Origin: Lachnospiraceae bacterium
GTDB taxonomy: Bacteria > Bacillota > Clostridia > Lachnospirales > Lachnospiraceae
DNA length: 64,000 bases
Direction: 5' to 3'
Assembly (NCBI GenBank): GCA_910574285.1
Contig: CAJTAL010000019.1
Location: 1 to 64,000, forward strand
Position numbers and translations under genes: made by a program. Shown piece after piece: positions 8,825 to 18,300 of this stretch (position 1 is the first letter of the stretch; each line of letters starts with the position of its first letter). The notes below the pieces were generated by a model, which saw only the letters and a list, made by a program, of their open reading frames with translations, did no database searches and was not told the origin of the DNA.

Positions 8825-9556
8825 TTATGTATATAGATACTTTATATATTCTATTGCCATATCCATACGGGGGGAATTTTTGATTACACCGAGATACACG
8901 TCGTCTTCAAAACCGGCTTCTTTAAAAAGTCCTTTTTGAGATATGAGAAGCCCCATAGGATATTCTTCTGTCACGGCCTTGTAAGACAGTGATTTATTAA
9001 GCAGCATATCGTCAGCATTGTCTTCCAGTATGACAGTGTTGGTTACGAGGTATGGCTTCAGTTCTGCAAGGCTGTCGGAATCCAGAACCCGGAGCAATTC
9101 TTCCATGTCAGAAAGATAACCGTTTTGAGAGAATGCATCGAATGCCTCTTTATTCATAATTACGACGTCCAGTTTCTCGTCGTCGATAGAAGCGATTATT
9201 TTAATGCGGGAAGCGTAGGTGTACTCGTGGTTGGGATCATCGGGTTCATCCGTGAGATATAGTCCGGTATAGAGCTTAAGCTCTGCTTTGGATATGCTGA
9301 CGTCCATATAATCCAGGAAACCGCCGCTTAATTCGCCGGTAAGCTGTTCGCCTGCGGATACATTCACAATTCCGGTATAAAGCAAGGGCTCTTTCCTGGA
9401 AAAATGGCCGTATACCGTATAGCCGATGATGTATAAAAGGATCAGGCAGATCACGACCGGCAGTTTATAATAATCCCAGATGTATTGTATCTTTTGCTTC
9501 CCCTGAAGATGTTTCAGGCGTTCTATTTCTTGAAAAACATTTTTCTTGGAGTTCAT
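8825..9556 (-). CDS. Single-pass membrane protein, unknown function
   Basis: A 243-residue protein I do not recognise as a named family. Residues 1-30 are polar and basic, then one hydrophobic segment (about 33-52, VVICLILLYIIGYTVYG) is followed by about 190 mostly soluble residues, expected outside the cell. It starts 10 bp after the end of the YesL-like gene on the same strand and is probably co-transcribed with it. By context it may assist sugar sensing or transport, but that is inference. Confidence 0.6.
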   Translation of the reverse strand: MNSKKNVFQEIERLKHLQGKQKIQYIWDYYKLPVVICLILLYIIGYTVYGHFSRKEPLLYTGIVNVSAGEQLTGELSGGFLDYMDVSISKAELKLYTGLYLTDEPDDPNHEYTYASRIKIIASIDDEKLDVVIMNKEAFDAFSQNGYLSDMEELLRVLDSDSLAELKPYLVTNTVILEDNADDMLLNKSLSYKAVTEEYPMGLLISQKGLFKEAGFEDDVYLGVIKNSPRMDMAIEYIKYLYT

Positions 9557-9566
9557 ATCATTTCCT

Positions 9567-10226
9567 TTATTCCCGTGAGCAATGAGCTAAGTGGGCAGTG
9601 TCTGCATGATCTTCGGTCTTCTCCTGGCAGAGAAGCAGAACGTTGGACAGCAGATAAGAACAGAGCAGCGCGCAGAGTCCTTCCCCGAAGATGACGGCCG
9701 GAGTAAAGATGCGGACCACAACCAGCAGCATCGCGAAGTAAATGACAGCCATCAATACGGTACAGAACAGGAAACGGACGCCGATAAACAGTGCGTTTTT
9801 AAACATAGCGCCCACCGTGTTGTCGAATCTTGCAAGGAGCGGAAAGATATACATCAGGACGATGGCGTAGGCAGCCGCGGCAACGCAGAAGACTGCGGTA
9901 CACAGCGTCCAAAATACATTTTCAAACCGCATGTGGTACAGGATGTATCCGTCGGCGCCGAGGATGATCCCTAATACAAGCAGGATCAGCCAAATCAGGG
10001 TGCTTTGCCTGAGATTTTCTCTGAAAGAGTGGAAAAATGCTTTCGTGATATTGCCTTCTTCGTTTTTTGCTATCTTAAGCGTGACATAGAAAAGCGCTGT
10101 GGTGGAAGCGCCGGCCGTTATGACTGGGATACAGCAGATGAACCACAGGATGTTCAGATAGACGCTGTATACGATCTTGTTGACAAACTGCAGAACCGGG
10201 CCGTCCAGATTAAATAAATTGTTCAT
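9567..10226 (-). CDS. YesL/DUF624-family membrane protein
   Basis: 219 residues with about five hydrophobic segments. The N-terminal pattern (NLDGPVLQFVNKI, then WFICCIPVITAGASTTALFY) is typical of the YesL family found next to LplB/YtcP-type oligosaccharide transporters in Firmicutes. Biochemical function is unknown. It lies between the LacI regulator and a single-pass membrane protein on the minus strand. The transporter it probably belongs with is divergently transcribed across the LacI gene. Confidence 0.85.
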   Translation of the reverse strand: MNNLFNLDGPVLQFVNKIVYSVYLNILWFICCIPVITAGASTTALFYVTLKIAKNEEGNITKAFFHSFRENLRQSTLIWLILLVLGIILGADGYILYHMRFENVFWTLCTAVFCVAAAAYAIVLMYIFPLLARFDNTVGAMFKNALFIGVRFLFCTVLMAVIYFAMLLVVVRIFTPAVIFGEGLCALLCSYLLSNVLLLCQEKTEDHADTAHLAHCSRE

Positions 10227-10257
10227 AATATTCCTCCTGCTTCTATTATAAAACTAA

Positions 10258-11340
10258 TCACCTGTAAAACAAATTGCCTGTAGATTCTCGATAGATCAGA
10301 TCTGTCTCCGTGTGCATGGTGCGGTAATTCAAAGATGGTTCATTGATGCGGGACATTAGCAGATTAACCGCGGAAAATCCCATAATCTGGCTGTGTATAT
10401 GGATGGTAGTCAGTGGTGGTGTAACGATTCTTGATTCCGGTGAATCGTCAAATCCGCACAGATATATATCATCCGGAACAGAGTAGCCTAATTTCCTGAA
10501 CACCTGCAGAGCATCCAAAGCGACAAAATCATTGGCGCATATGAATACCTCCGGCAGATGCGTAAGAGCCGTGAGGCGTTCGGACAGGAATTCCAGATAG
10601 TCATCTTTTTTAGGATAGAGTGCTCCCTTCTTATTCCCTGTAATAGAATACTCATCCGGGCAGGGCAGACTCAATATATGCATGGCATCCCGGTAAGCAG
10701 TATATCGTTCGAAGAAAGACTGGCAGTGCATATGCTCCCCGATGAATCCGATCTTCGTCTTCCCTCTGTCCGCCATCTCCTTCACAAACTGATAGATACC
10801 TGATTGGTTATCCATACACAGCAGATCGGCTTCTAATGGTTTCTTCAAGCAGGTCACCGGCGCGTCTACAAATAAGATTGGAAGGCCAAGGCCGCACAGC
10901 ATTTGATCATATTTATAATCGAACATCTCGATACAGATAATGCCGGCGGTCCGTTCATGAAAAAAAGAAGCGGGTAGTTTCATGTTTTCCAGTTCTTCGG
11001 TGAGTATCCTGTGCATGGTAAGGCTGTAGCCCAATCCGGCAAGTTCTTTCTGGAACTTATCCAGCATTACGGTTGCAAAGTGGTTTCCCCCTACGAAATT
11101 AGTAAGAAATACTGCGATTTCCGTTTTTTCCTTTGGTACAGGGACAGAAAGCACGGAGCTTACTGATCTGGCGGTTGTTACATAGGAAAACTGTTTGTAA
11201 CCCATCTCCATTGCTTTTTTTAATACTTTATCTCTGGTGGCGTCGGCGAGGATGCCGGTGTTGTTAATCGCCTTTGAGACGGTGTTGCGGGAAATGCCGA
11301 GCTCGTCGGCAATATCCTGAATTGTAATTCTGGTGCCCAT
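10258..11340 (-). CDS. LacI-family transcriptional regulator
   Basis: 360 residues. The N-terminal helix-turn-helix (TIQDIADELGISRNTVSKAI) is followed by a periplasmic-binding-protein-like sensor domain. It is divergent from the adjacent ABC transporter and GH32 operon, so it most likely controls that operon in response to an oligosaccharide or fructose derivative. It reads towards the yesL-type gene 31 bp away, so those three minus-strand genes may be one transcript. The first ATG follows an AGGAGG on the minus strand. Confidence 0.88.
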   Translation of the reverse strand: MGTRITIQDIADELGISRNTVSKAINNTGILADATRDKVLKKAMEMGYKQFSYVTTARSVSSVLSVPVPKEKTEIAVFLTNFVGGNHFATVMLDKFQKELAGLGYSLTMHRILTEELENMKLPASFFHERTAGIICIEMFDYKYDQMLCGLGLPILFVDAPVTCLKKPLEADLLCMDNQSGIYQFVKEMADRGKTKIGFIGEHMHCQSFFERYTAYRDAMHILSLPCPDEYSITGNKKGALYPKKDDYLEFLSERLTALTHLPEVFICANDFVALDALQVFRKLGYSVPDDIYLCGFDDSPESRIVTPPLTTIHIHSQIMGFSAVNLLMSRINEPSLNYRTMHTETDLIYRESTGNLFYR

Positions 11341-11573
11341 ATATTCCTCCTTTTTGTAACATAACTTTTCTGCATGATTTCAAAGGGTTATATGAATATG
11401 ACTTGTTTCAATTGTATTATGTCAATATTATAATGCACAAATTTAAATGTGTCAAATGTAAAAAAATAAAATTTTGAAAAAATATTTCTGTGTAAAATGT
11501 TGTGAAGAATTTGTTCAGAGTGTATACTGAAATAAAAATGTAAAAATAAAAATATGCAAATGGCAAAAAAATA

Positions 11574-11602
11574 TTGACTAAACGTAAAATAAATGATATA
11601 AA
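11574..11602 (+). promoter_or_regulatory. Promoter of the sugar ABC transporter/GH32 operon
   Basis: TTGACT at 11574-11579 and TATAAA at 11597-11602 are 17 bp apart in the AT-rich, roughly 340-bp divergent region after the LacI gene. No clear palindromic operator was found by eye. The rest of 11341-11675 is AT-rich without a gene. Confidence 0.55.
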
Positions 11603-11738
11603 TATAACATACAAATCTCAAGCTGATGTAAAATATAAATTTTACAAATGCACAAACTAAAGAGGAAAGGAGATTATGGAAAGACATGAGAGAAAACATG
11701 TGCAGAAGATGGAGGGATTTGACAGAAAGGAGGAAGTT

Positions 11739-12689
11739 ATGACAACTAATTCAAAAACTGTTTCAAATGGAAGACAAGGAAGCAAAGATACGGGACTTCA
11801 CAATGCGCTGGTATACATCAGACAGCACTGGCAACTATATCTGATCTTCATGATGCCGGCATTGCTGCTGACGCTGATTTTCAAGTATGCGCCTATGAGT
11901 GGTATCCTGATCGCGTTCCAGGATTACAATCCCTTTAAGGGGGTATCCGGAAGCGAGTGGGTAGGGCTTAAGCATTTTACAAGGTTCTTGTCATCTCCGG
12001 ATTTCATAGGATATCTGGTTAATACATTGAAGTTGAGCGTATACAGTTTGTTGTGGGGGTTCCCGGTTCCAATCATACTGGCTCTTTTACTGAACCGGAT
12101 TCAGAGCGCAGGGATCAAGAAGAAGATACAACTGGTGCTTTATCTTCCGAACTTCGTATCAGTTATCGTACTCTGTGGTATTGTACGGATCTTCCTCTCT
12201 GTGACGGGGCCTGTGAACCTGTTGCTTGGAACAGACATTAATTTCATGACTATGCCGGAGGCATTCCGTTCTATTTATATTATCAGCGGTATCTGGCAGG
12301 GCGCAGGCTGGGCGTCTATCATGTATACGGCGTCCCTTTCCAATGCAAGCCAGGAGCTTCGCGAGGCTGCGGTTATGGACGGAGCCAATATCCTGCAGCA
12401 GATCCGTGCGGTAGAGTGGCCGGCGATTAAAGATATGGTCGTTATCCAGTTTATTCTCCAGGCAGGAAATATCATGAGCATCGGTTTCGAGAAAGCCTAT
12501 GCCCTGCAGACGGATTTGAACCTTCCAGCATCAGAGATCATTGCAACTTATGTATACAGAAAAGGTCTGATCGACGGTGACTACAGCTTTTCAACCGCAG
12601 TAGGCCTGTTTAACACCGTAATCAACGTCATCCTTCTGATTGTCGTGAACAAGATTGTGGCGAAGATGAATGACGGGCAGGGAATCTAA
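11739..12689 (+). CDS. Oligosaccharide ABC transporter permease (LplB type)
   Basis: Inner-membrane channel subunit of a carbohydrate-uptake (CUT1) importer, 316 residues from the ATG at 11739, which has AAAGGAGG just upstream. Another in-frame ATG at 11676 also has a ribosome binding site (AAAGGAG) and would add 21 polar residues. The family features are the FMMPALLLTLIFKYAPM first membrane segment, a run of hydrophobic helices and the EAA loop (LREAAVMDGANILQQI) that contacts the ATPase. No ATPase gene is in this operon, so a shared MsmK-type ATPase encoded elsewhere is implied. Confidence 0.9.
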   Translation: MTTNSKTVSNGRQGSKDTGLHNALVYIRQHWQLYLIFMMPALLLTLIFKYAPMSGILIAFQDYNPFKGVSGSEWVGLKHFTRFLSSPDFIGYLVNTLKLSVYSLLWGFPVPIILALLLNRIQSAGIKKKIQLVLYLPNFVSVIVLCGIVRIFLSVTGPVNLLLGTDINFMTMPEAFRSIYIISGIWQGAGWASIMYTASLSNASQELREAAVMDGANILQQIRAVEWPAIKDMVVIQFILQAGNIMSIGFEKAYALQTDLNLPASEIIATYVYRKGLIDGDYSFSTAVGLFNTVINVILLIVVNKIVAKMNDGQGI

Positions 12690-12704
12690 GGAGGTGCGCG
12701 CAAG

Positions 12705-13604
12705 ATGAATAAGAAAAAAGGATTTACGAAATATACAGGGCAGGACAAGGTGCTGCTGGCAATCGGATATGTATTGTTGGGATTATTCGTGATCGCGATC
12801 ATCGTGCCAATGATCTATATCGTTGTTGCATCCTTCATGGATCCGATTACACTGCAGAATAAGGGAATTACCTTTGATTTCAGCAAATGGACGACAACTG
12901 CGTATGAACGTGTTATGACCAACAGCCAGATCTGGATCGGATTCAAGAATGCGATCATTTATTCTGTATTATTTACGGTGGTATCTGTGGTAGTTACCCT
13001 TCTGGCGGCTTATCCTCTATCAAGGGCAGATTTTAGAGGAAGAGGATTTTTCAATATTATTTTCATGATTACGATGTTCTTTGGAGGCGGTTTGATCCCT
13101 ACATACTTGGTAGTCAGCAATCTGGGACTTGTAGACAGTATGTGGGCAGTGATCCTTCCGGGAGCTTTCAGTGTATGGAATATGACGATTGCAAGAACCT
13201 ATTACAAAGGGATTCCACAGGAACTTCGCGAGGCGGCGGATGTGGACGGAGCAAGCGAGCTGACATTCTTCTTCAAGATTCTGCTTCCGGTATGTACGCC
13301 TGTTATTGCCGTGCTTGTACTATGGCAGTTCGTTGCCATGTGGAACAGTTATTTTGACGCTATGATCTACCTGAATGATTCGGCAAAACAGCCGCTGCAG
13401 CTTGTGTTACGCTCCATCCTGATCCAGAACCAACCGGAATCCGGGATGATCGCGGATATGCAGAGTACGGCCGCGCGTGCGCAGTTAGCAGAGCTTCTGA
13501 AATATGCAACCATTATTATTTCCAGTTTACCGCTTCTGATCATGTATCCGTTCTTCCAGAAATATTTTGACAGCGGAATCATGGCAGGCGCAGTAAAGGG
13601 ATAA
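12705..13604 (+). CDS. Oligosaccharide ABC transporter permease (YtcP/LplC type)
   Basis: Second channel subunit of the same CUT1 importer, 299 residues with about six membrane helices and the EAA loop ELREAADVDGASELTFF. It starts 15 bp after the first permease behind AAGGAGGTG. Its partner is the LplB-type subunit, and the lipoprotein encoded next delivers the substrate. The typical C-terminal end GIMAGAVKG is present. Confidence 0.92.
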   Translation: MNKKKGFTKYTGQDKVLLAIGYVLLGLFVIAIIVPMIYIVVASFMDPITLQNKGITFDFSKWTTTAYERVMTNSQIWIGFKNAIIYSVLFTVVSVVVTLLAAYPLSRADFRGRGFFNIIFMITMFFGGGLIPTYLVVSNLGLVDSMWAVILPGAFSVWNMTIARTYYKGIPQELREAADVDGASELTFFFKILLPVCTPVIAVLVLWQFVAMWNSYFDAMIYLNDSAKQPLQLVLRSILIQNQPESGMIADMQSTAARAQLAELLKYATIIISSLPLLIMYPFFQKYFDSGIMAGAVKG

Positions 13605-13666
13605 TCAGGAATAAACGGAATCATATACTGTGGTTGCAGACAGTAGAAATAAGAAGGAGGCAGATG

Positions 13667-15394
13667 ATGAGTAACAGATTTAGCAATAGATATGAAAACA
13701 GATCCGGACTTAGGTTCGGATACAGGTATGGAAAGCGGATCGCGGCGGCGGCTTTGGTAGTATGTATGGTAGTTTCCCTTGCAGGCTGCGGTGGAAAGAG
13801 AAAGATTAATGACGGAACTTTCCGCCCGGTGGATGAGGCGACACTTCAGTTTCCTTTGAAGGAAAAAGCAACATTAACAGGTATGATCAGTTATCCGCCC
13901 AGTACGGAATCAGAGCCGAACAACCGGACGATCTTTAAACGTCTGCAGGAGCAGACCAATGTGGAGATTGATTGGATGGCGATACAGTCCGATCAATGGC
14001 CGGATAAGATCTCATTGAATATGTCAGATCCGAATAAACTGACAGATTTTATTTTTACTGCTGGATTTACGGACAGTAATCTGTTAAGATATGGAGAGTA
14101 TGGAGCAATTATTCCATTAGAGGAATATATTGACGCTTATATGCCGAATCTGAAGTCTGTATTTGACAAATATCCAGAATACCGGATTATGTGTACGGAT
14201 GTAAACGGGCATATCTGGTCATTACCCTGGATTGAACAGCTGGGTTCGGGCAAGACAGCAATTCAGACTGTTGATAATATGAGCTTTATTAATAAGAAGT
14301 GGCTGGATTTTCTGGATCTGGATATACCGGAGACAGTGGACGAATTTGAAGAAGTTTTGATCCAGTTCCGTGATCATGCTTCCGATCTTCAGAAGGAATT
14401 CGGAATTGACGGAAGTATTATCCCGATGTCCTGTATCGTAAATGACGGAGGTCAGGATCCGGCGATTTTGATCAATGGCTTCGGCGAAGGTTATGGCGAT
14501 GCGGATAAAGACAGGCATATCGCGGTTACTGATGATCAGAAGGTGATCTGCAGTGCGACGCAGGAAGGTTATAAGGCCGGAATAGAGTGGCTGAACAAAT
14601 TGTATGAAGAGGATCTGATTGATCCGGAAGCATTTACCCAGGAATGGTCTACTTATGTATCCAAAGGTAAGTCCGGACGTTACGGAGTATGTTTTAGCTG
14701 GGATGTAGGAAATGTTGATAATCTGAAGGATTGGGTTCCGCTTCCGGTTCTGACAGCGGACACAAGGAACCTGACGCCTACAAACGGCTCTTTTACCAGC
14801 GGATTTGACCGCGGACGCTGTGTAGTTACTTCGGTAGCAGAGAATCCTGCGCTAGTATGCGCGTGGCTTGACCAGATGTACGCGCCGATGCAGTCTCCTC
14901 AGAATAACTGGGGTACCTATGGAGAAGATGATGATTTTGATATCTTTGAGATGGGCAAGAACGACAAGGGTGAAGATATGTTAAAGCACGCGCCGCTTGG
15001 CGATGCTTCGCCGGTAGAGGTCAGGGAGGCAGAGGCGGTAGGCGGACCGCTTGCAGTTCTTGATGAATATTATGACGTGTATGTGACATGCCCGGATGAC
15101 GCCCAGTATCGCCTTGACTGGATAGAAGAAATCTATACACCCGATATGCATACCGAATATGTGTATCCGAATATTTTCATGAGCCGTGAGGACACGGAGC
15201 GGCTTTCTAATCTGCAAGCGGACATTAAGAAGACGATCAACGCGAAGAAAGCAGACTGGATCATGAACGGATTCTCTGATGCGGATTGGGATAAATACCT
15301 GAAAGACTTAGAAGCATACGGGCTGAGTGAATATCTGGAGTTGTTCCAGACATATCTGGATTCTTATAATGCGCAGACAGTGGATTCAGAATAA
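13667..15394 (+). CDS. Extracellular sugar-binding lipoprotein of the ABC transporter
   Basis: A large (575-residue) solute-binding protein of the LplA/YtcQ type. A basic N-terminus (through RYGKRIAAAAL) leads into a lipobox LAGC, so it should be tethered to the outer membrane face. The length matches binding proteins paired with LplB/YtcP permeases rather than the roughly 420-residue maltose type. AAGGAGG lies before two adjacent ATG codons (13664, 13667). The second has the better spacing. Context with GH32 suggests it binds a fructose-containing oligosaccharide. Confidence 0.9.
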   Translation: MSNRFSNRYENRSGLRFGYRYGKRIAAAALVVCMVVSLAGCGGKRKINDGTFRPVDEATLQFPLKEKATLTGMISYPPSTESEPNNRTIFKRLQEQTNVEIDWMAIQSDQWPDKISLNMSDPNKLTDFIFTAGFTDSNLLRYGEYGAIIPLEEYIDAYMPNLKSVFDKYPEYRIMCTDVNGHIWSLPWIEQLGSGKTAIQTVDNMSFINKKWLDFLDLDIPETVDEFEEVLIQFRDHASDLQKEFGIDGSIIPMSCIVNDGGQDPAILINGFGEGYGDADKDRHIAVTDDQKVICSATQEGYKAGIEWLNKLYEEDLIDPEAFTQEWSTYVSKGKSGRYGVCFSWDVGNVDNLKDWVPLPVLTADTRNLTPTNGSFTSGFDRGRCVVTSVAENPALVCAWLDQMYAPMQSPQNNWGTYGEDDDFDIFEMGKNDKGEDMLKHAPLGDASPVEVREAEAVGGPLAVLDEYYDVYVTCPDDAQYRLDWIEEIYTPDMHTEYVYPNIFMSREDTERLSNLQADIKKTINAKKADWIMNGFSDADWDKYLKDLEAYGLSEYLELFQTYLDSYNAQTVDSE

Positions 15395-15446
15395 TTGAGA
15401 TGAGTGAATATATCGGTATTATAAATTAGGAAAGGAAGAAATAGTT

Positions 15447-16931
15447 ATGACAAGTCAGACACTGCGTGAAGCGAGAAAATATGAAGAGGCTTCCGAAAAA
15501 TTGATCAGTAAAGAGGAGCGTCCTGATTTCCACCTGACTCCACGTGCGGGCTGGATGAATGACCCCAACGGCTTTTGTTATTATAAAGGTCAGTACCATT
15601 TGTTTTACCAGTATTACCCCTATGAATCCAAGTGGGGGCCTATGCATTGGGGGCACGCAGTGAGCAGCGACTTGCTTCACTGGGAATATCTTCCTTGCGC
15701 CCTTGCGCCGGACGAGGCATATGACAGGGACGGGTGTTTTTCCGGAAGTGCGATGGTATTGCCGGACGGAAGGCATCTGCTGATGTATACCGGTGTGTTA
15801 AAAGAACACCAGGAGCGCGACATCTACAGAGAAGTACAGACACAGTGCATCGCCGTGGGCGACGGGATTGATTATGAGAAATATGAACATAACCCTGTGC
15901 TGGATGAGCGGGATATCCCGGAGGGCAGCAGCAGATATGATTTTCGTGATCCTAAGATATGGAAACAGTCTGACGGTACGTACGCCTGTGTCGTGGGAAA
16001 CCGTCCTGCCGACGGCAGCGGGCAGATTCTCTTGTATATCAGCGCCGACGGATTCCGATGGAAGTTTAAAAGTATACTGGTTTCGAACCATGACCGGTTC
16101 GGAAAGATGTGGGAATGCCCGGATTTCTTCGAACTGGACGGGAAGTGGGTGCTGCTTACAAGCCCGCAGGATATGCTCCCGGAAGGGTTTGAATATCATA
16201 ACGGGAATGGGACGCTTTGTCTGATCGGTGATTATGATGAAGAGGCCGGTACATTTAAGGAAATGCATAATCAGTCCATCGACTATGGAATTGATTTCTA
16301 CGCTACTCAGACGGTGCTGGCGCCGGACGGCCGCCGGATTATGATCGGCTGGATGCAGAACTGGGACGCCTGCGGTATCCGTTCTCCGGAAGAGCCCTGG
16401 TTTGGACAGATGAGCCTTCCGAGGGAATTATCTCTGCATAACGGCAGGCTGTACCAGAAGCCTGTCAGAGAGCTGGACGCAATGCGGCGCAACAGGGTGG
16501 AATATACGGATGTGTCAGTTTCAGGACTGACAGCGCTGGAAGGGATGAAGGGCAGAAGAGTGGATATGGAGCTTAATATCCGCCCGGCCGAAGGAGAAGA
16601 TCTGTATCAGAAATTCGCTGTCCGATTTGCCCAGGATGACAGATACTGGACTTCTCTGAGTTTCCGTCCGAGAGAGTCTATCCTGAAGGTGGACCGGAAG
16701 TTCTCCGGTTCCAGAAGAGCCATTATCCATCAGAGACGCAGTCAGGTCAATCCTGTGAACGGAGAACTAAGGCTTAGGATCATCCTGGACCGTTTCAGTG
16801 TGGAAGTCTTTGTGAATGACGGGGAGCAGGTTCTGTCGGCTACCATGTATACCGACCAGGCGGCGGACGGGATCTCGTTTTTTGCAGACGGTACGGCGAA
16901 GATTGATGTCGTGAAGTATGATCTTGAATAG
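15447..16931 (+). CDS. GH32 beta-fructosidase (sucrose/fructan hydrolase)
   Basis: Hydrolyses terminal beta-fructofuranosyl bonds. The three family signatures are present: WMNDPNG at residues 36-42 with nucleophile Asp39, FRDP with transition-state stabiliser Asp168, and WECPD with acid/base Glu223. A C-terminal beta-sandwich follows (WTSLSFRPRE to the end). At 494 residues with no signal peptide, it is an intracellular enzyme acting on imported oligosaccharide. It is the last gene of the ABC transporter operon and a strong terminator follows. Sucrose, sucrose phosphate, kestose or short fructan cannot be separated from sequence alone. Confidence 0.93.
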   Translation: MTSQTLREARKYEEASEKLISKEERPDFHLTPRAGWMNDPNGFCYYKGQYHLFYQYYPYESKWGPMHWGHAVSSDLLHWEYLPCALAPDEAYDRDGCFSGSAMVLPDGRHLLMYTGVLKEHQERDIYREVQTQCIAVGDGIDYEKYEHNPVLDERDIPEGSSRYDFRDPKIWKQSDGTYACVVGNRPADGSGQILLYISADGFRWKFKSILVSNHDRFGKMWECPDFFELDGKWVLLTSPQDMLPEGFEYHNGNGTLCLIGDYDEEAGTFKEMHNQSIDYGIDFYATQTVLAPDGRRIMIGWMQNWDACGIRSPEEPWFGQMSLPRELSLHNGRLYQKPVRELDAMRRNRVEYTDVSVSGLTALEGMKGRRVDMELNIRPAEGEDLYQKFAVRFAQDDRYWTSLSFRPRESILKVDRKFSGSRRAIIHQRRSQVNPVNGELRLRIILDRFSVEVFVNDGEQVLSATMYTDQAADGISFFADGTAKIDVVKYDLE

Positions 16932-17008
16932 ACGACTTAGATGAAAGACAGTGCAGAGATCATGTGAAAGAGGCAGAAAAATTAATATATATTCTTAGAG
17001 TGTATAAG

Positions 17009-17045
17009 AAAGCCGCAGTTTTGACAGTAAACTGCGGCTTTTTCG
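17009..17045 (+). terminator. Rho-independent terminator after GH32
   Basis: A 13-bp perfect stem (17009-17021 with 17029-17041) with a 7-base loop and a T-run. It ends the fructosidase operon. Confidence 0.9.
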
Positions 17046-17135
17046 ATAAGGAATCATTTCAGATGTACGGAAAGTCGGAAGATGCGGCAGAATCAGCTTG
17101 ATAAATTATAAGGTGCAGAGGAAGCGGATATTTTC

Positions 17136-17164
17136 TTGTGATAAGACAGGAAGCATGATAGAAT
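17136..17164 (+). promoter_or_regulatory. Possible promoter of the acetyltransferase gene
   Basis: TTGTGA at 17136-17141 and TAGAAT at 17159-17164 are 17 bp apart, 86 bp before the acetyltransferase start. The intervening region holds nothing else. Confidence 0.4.
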
Positions 17165-17249
17165 AATCATGAAGGAGAGAGCATCCTGGAAGACAGAATG
17201 AAGTGATAGGGAAATATAAAGTATATTTATTTAAGAGGAGAAAAGGATT

Positions 17250-17873
17250 ATGACGAATGTAGAACGAAGAGATATGGGACTGCCGTATATTTCAGACGAA
17301 GAGGTTTTTGAAGAACAGAAGAGGGCGAGAAGACTTACACAGGCCCTTAATACTGCTGACCGGTCGGATTTTGAAACTATAGGTAAGATCGTGAAGGAGC
17401 TGCTCGGCAAATCGGACGGTGCGTTTATCAACCCGCCTTTTTACTGTGATTATGGTTCACATATCGAAGTCGGAAAGAATTTTTTCGCCAATTATAATTG
17501 CATGATTCTGGATGTTGCCAAGGTTGTGATCGGTGATAACTGCCAGATGGCGCCGAATGTGGCGATCTATACGGCAGGACATCCTGTGCATCCAGATACC
17601 CGCAACACTGCTTATGAATATGGTATTGAGGTGACGATAGGAGATAATGTATGGATTGGCGGCAATACAGTTATATGTCCGGGAGTACATATCGGAAGCA
17701 ATACCGTAATCGGGGCAGGGAGCGTCGTGACGAAGGACATACCGGAGAGGGTTATCGCGGCGGGCAATCCGTGTAAAGTGATAAGAGAGATCACGGAGGC
17801 AGACAGGAAATTCTATTATAAAGACAGGGAATTTGATGATGAGGCATGGGAACATGTGTTAAGCCTTCAGTAA
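17250..17873 (+). CDS. Sugar O-acetyltransferase (maltose/galactoside type)
   Basis: A 207-residue left-handed beta-helix enzyme that moves an acetyl group from acetyl-CoA to a sugar hydroxyl. The N-terminal Mac domain (residues 5-60) is followed by hexapeptide repeats, with the catalytic histidine in YTAGHPVHP and the CoA-side segment WIGGNTVICPGV. Length and order match Maa/LacA-type enzymes. AAGAGGAG lies upstream. It is a single gene. The natural acceptor is unknown, and such enzymes often detoxify unmetabolised sugars. Confidence 0.9.
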   Translation: MTNVERRDMGLPYISDEEVFEEQKRARRLTQALNTADRSDFETIGKIVKELLGKSDGAFINPPFYCDYGSHIEVGKNFFANYNCMILDVAKVVIGDNCQMAPNVAIYTAGHPVHPDTRNTAYEYGIEVTIGDNVWIGGNTVICPGVHIGSNTVIGAGSVVTKDIPERVIAAGNPCKVIREITEADRKFYYKDREFDDEAWEHVLSLQ

Positions 17874-18300
17874 AGACAAGAGGGATTTCCTGCAGTAGAC
17901 CCTGCAGCAGTCAGGGTGTTGGTTCTAATGATGATTAATGAAGAGATTGAAAGTTAACTCAAACTTCCCACACCGGTTGGTGTGCTGAATCTTGAAAAAT
18001 CAATACTTTAGTCCATAAAAAAGGCACAAACCTGCACTTGGTGGTATAATTGAATTGCGAACAACAATCACACAGCAAGGAGTACTATTTGTTTCCGAAC
18101 GAAACGATATGCCATCTATAAAAATCAAAAACTCCGCTACACAAAAACTTCAAAATCATCACAACAATATGGGCGCAGTAAGTTCCCCGGCTTTCCGTAA
18201 ATGAATCCCATTTGTCCCCATTTTAATCGCTATCAGACTTTCATACTGCTGGCCAGCAATATATGTATGGCTCCCAGACGGAAACCACCTTTTGAATATT
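17874..18300. other. Intergenic region without a gene
   Basis: 427 bp between converging genes. It holds a small hairpin, CACACC/GGTGTG, near 17970. The stretch from about 18040 to 18290 has the look of a decayed coding fragment but could not be assigned. Confidence 0.4.

Noticed and set aside
11676-11738. Separate leader gene before the LplB-type permease
   Set aside because: It is in frame with the permease and is simply an alternative start with its own binding site; no evidence of a distinct product.
15798-16268. Minus-strand 156-codon frame opposite the GH32 gene
   Set aside because: Overlaps the catalytic region of a clear GH32 gene and has no recognisable domain.
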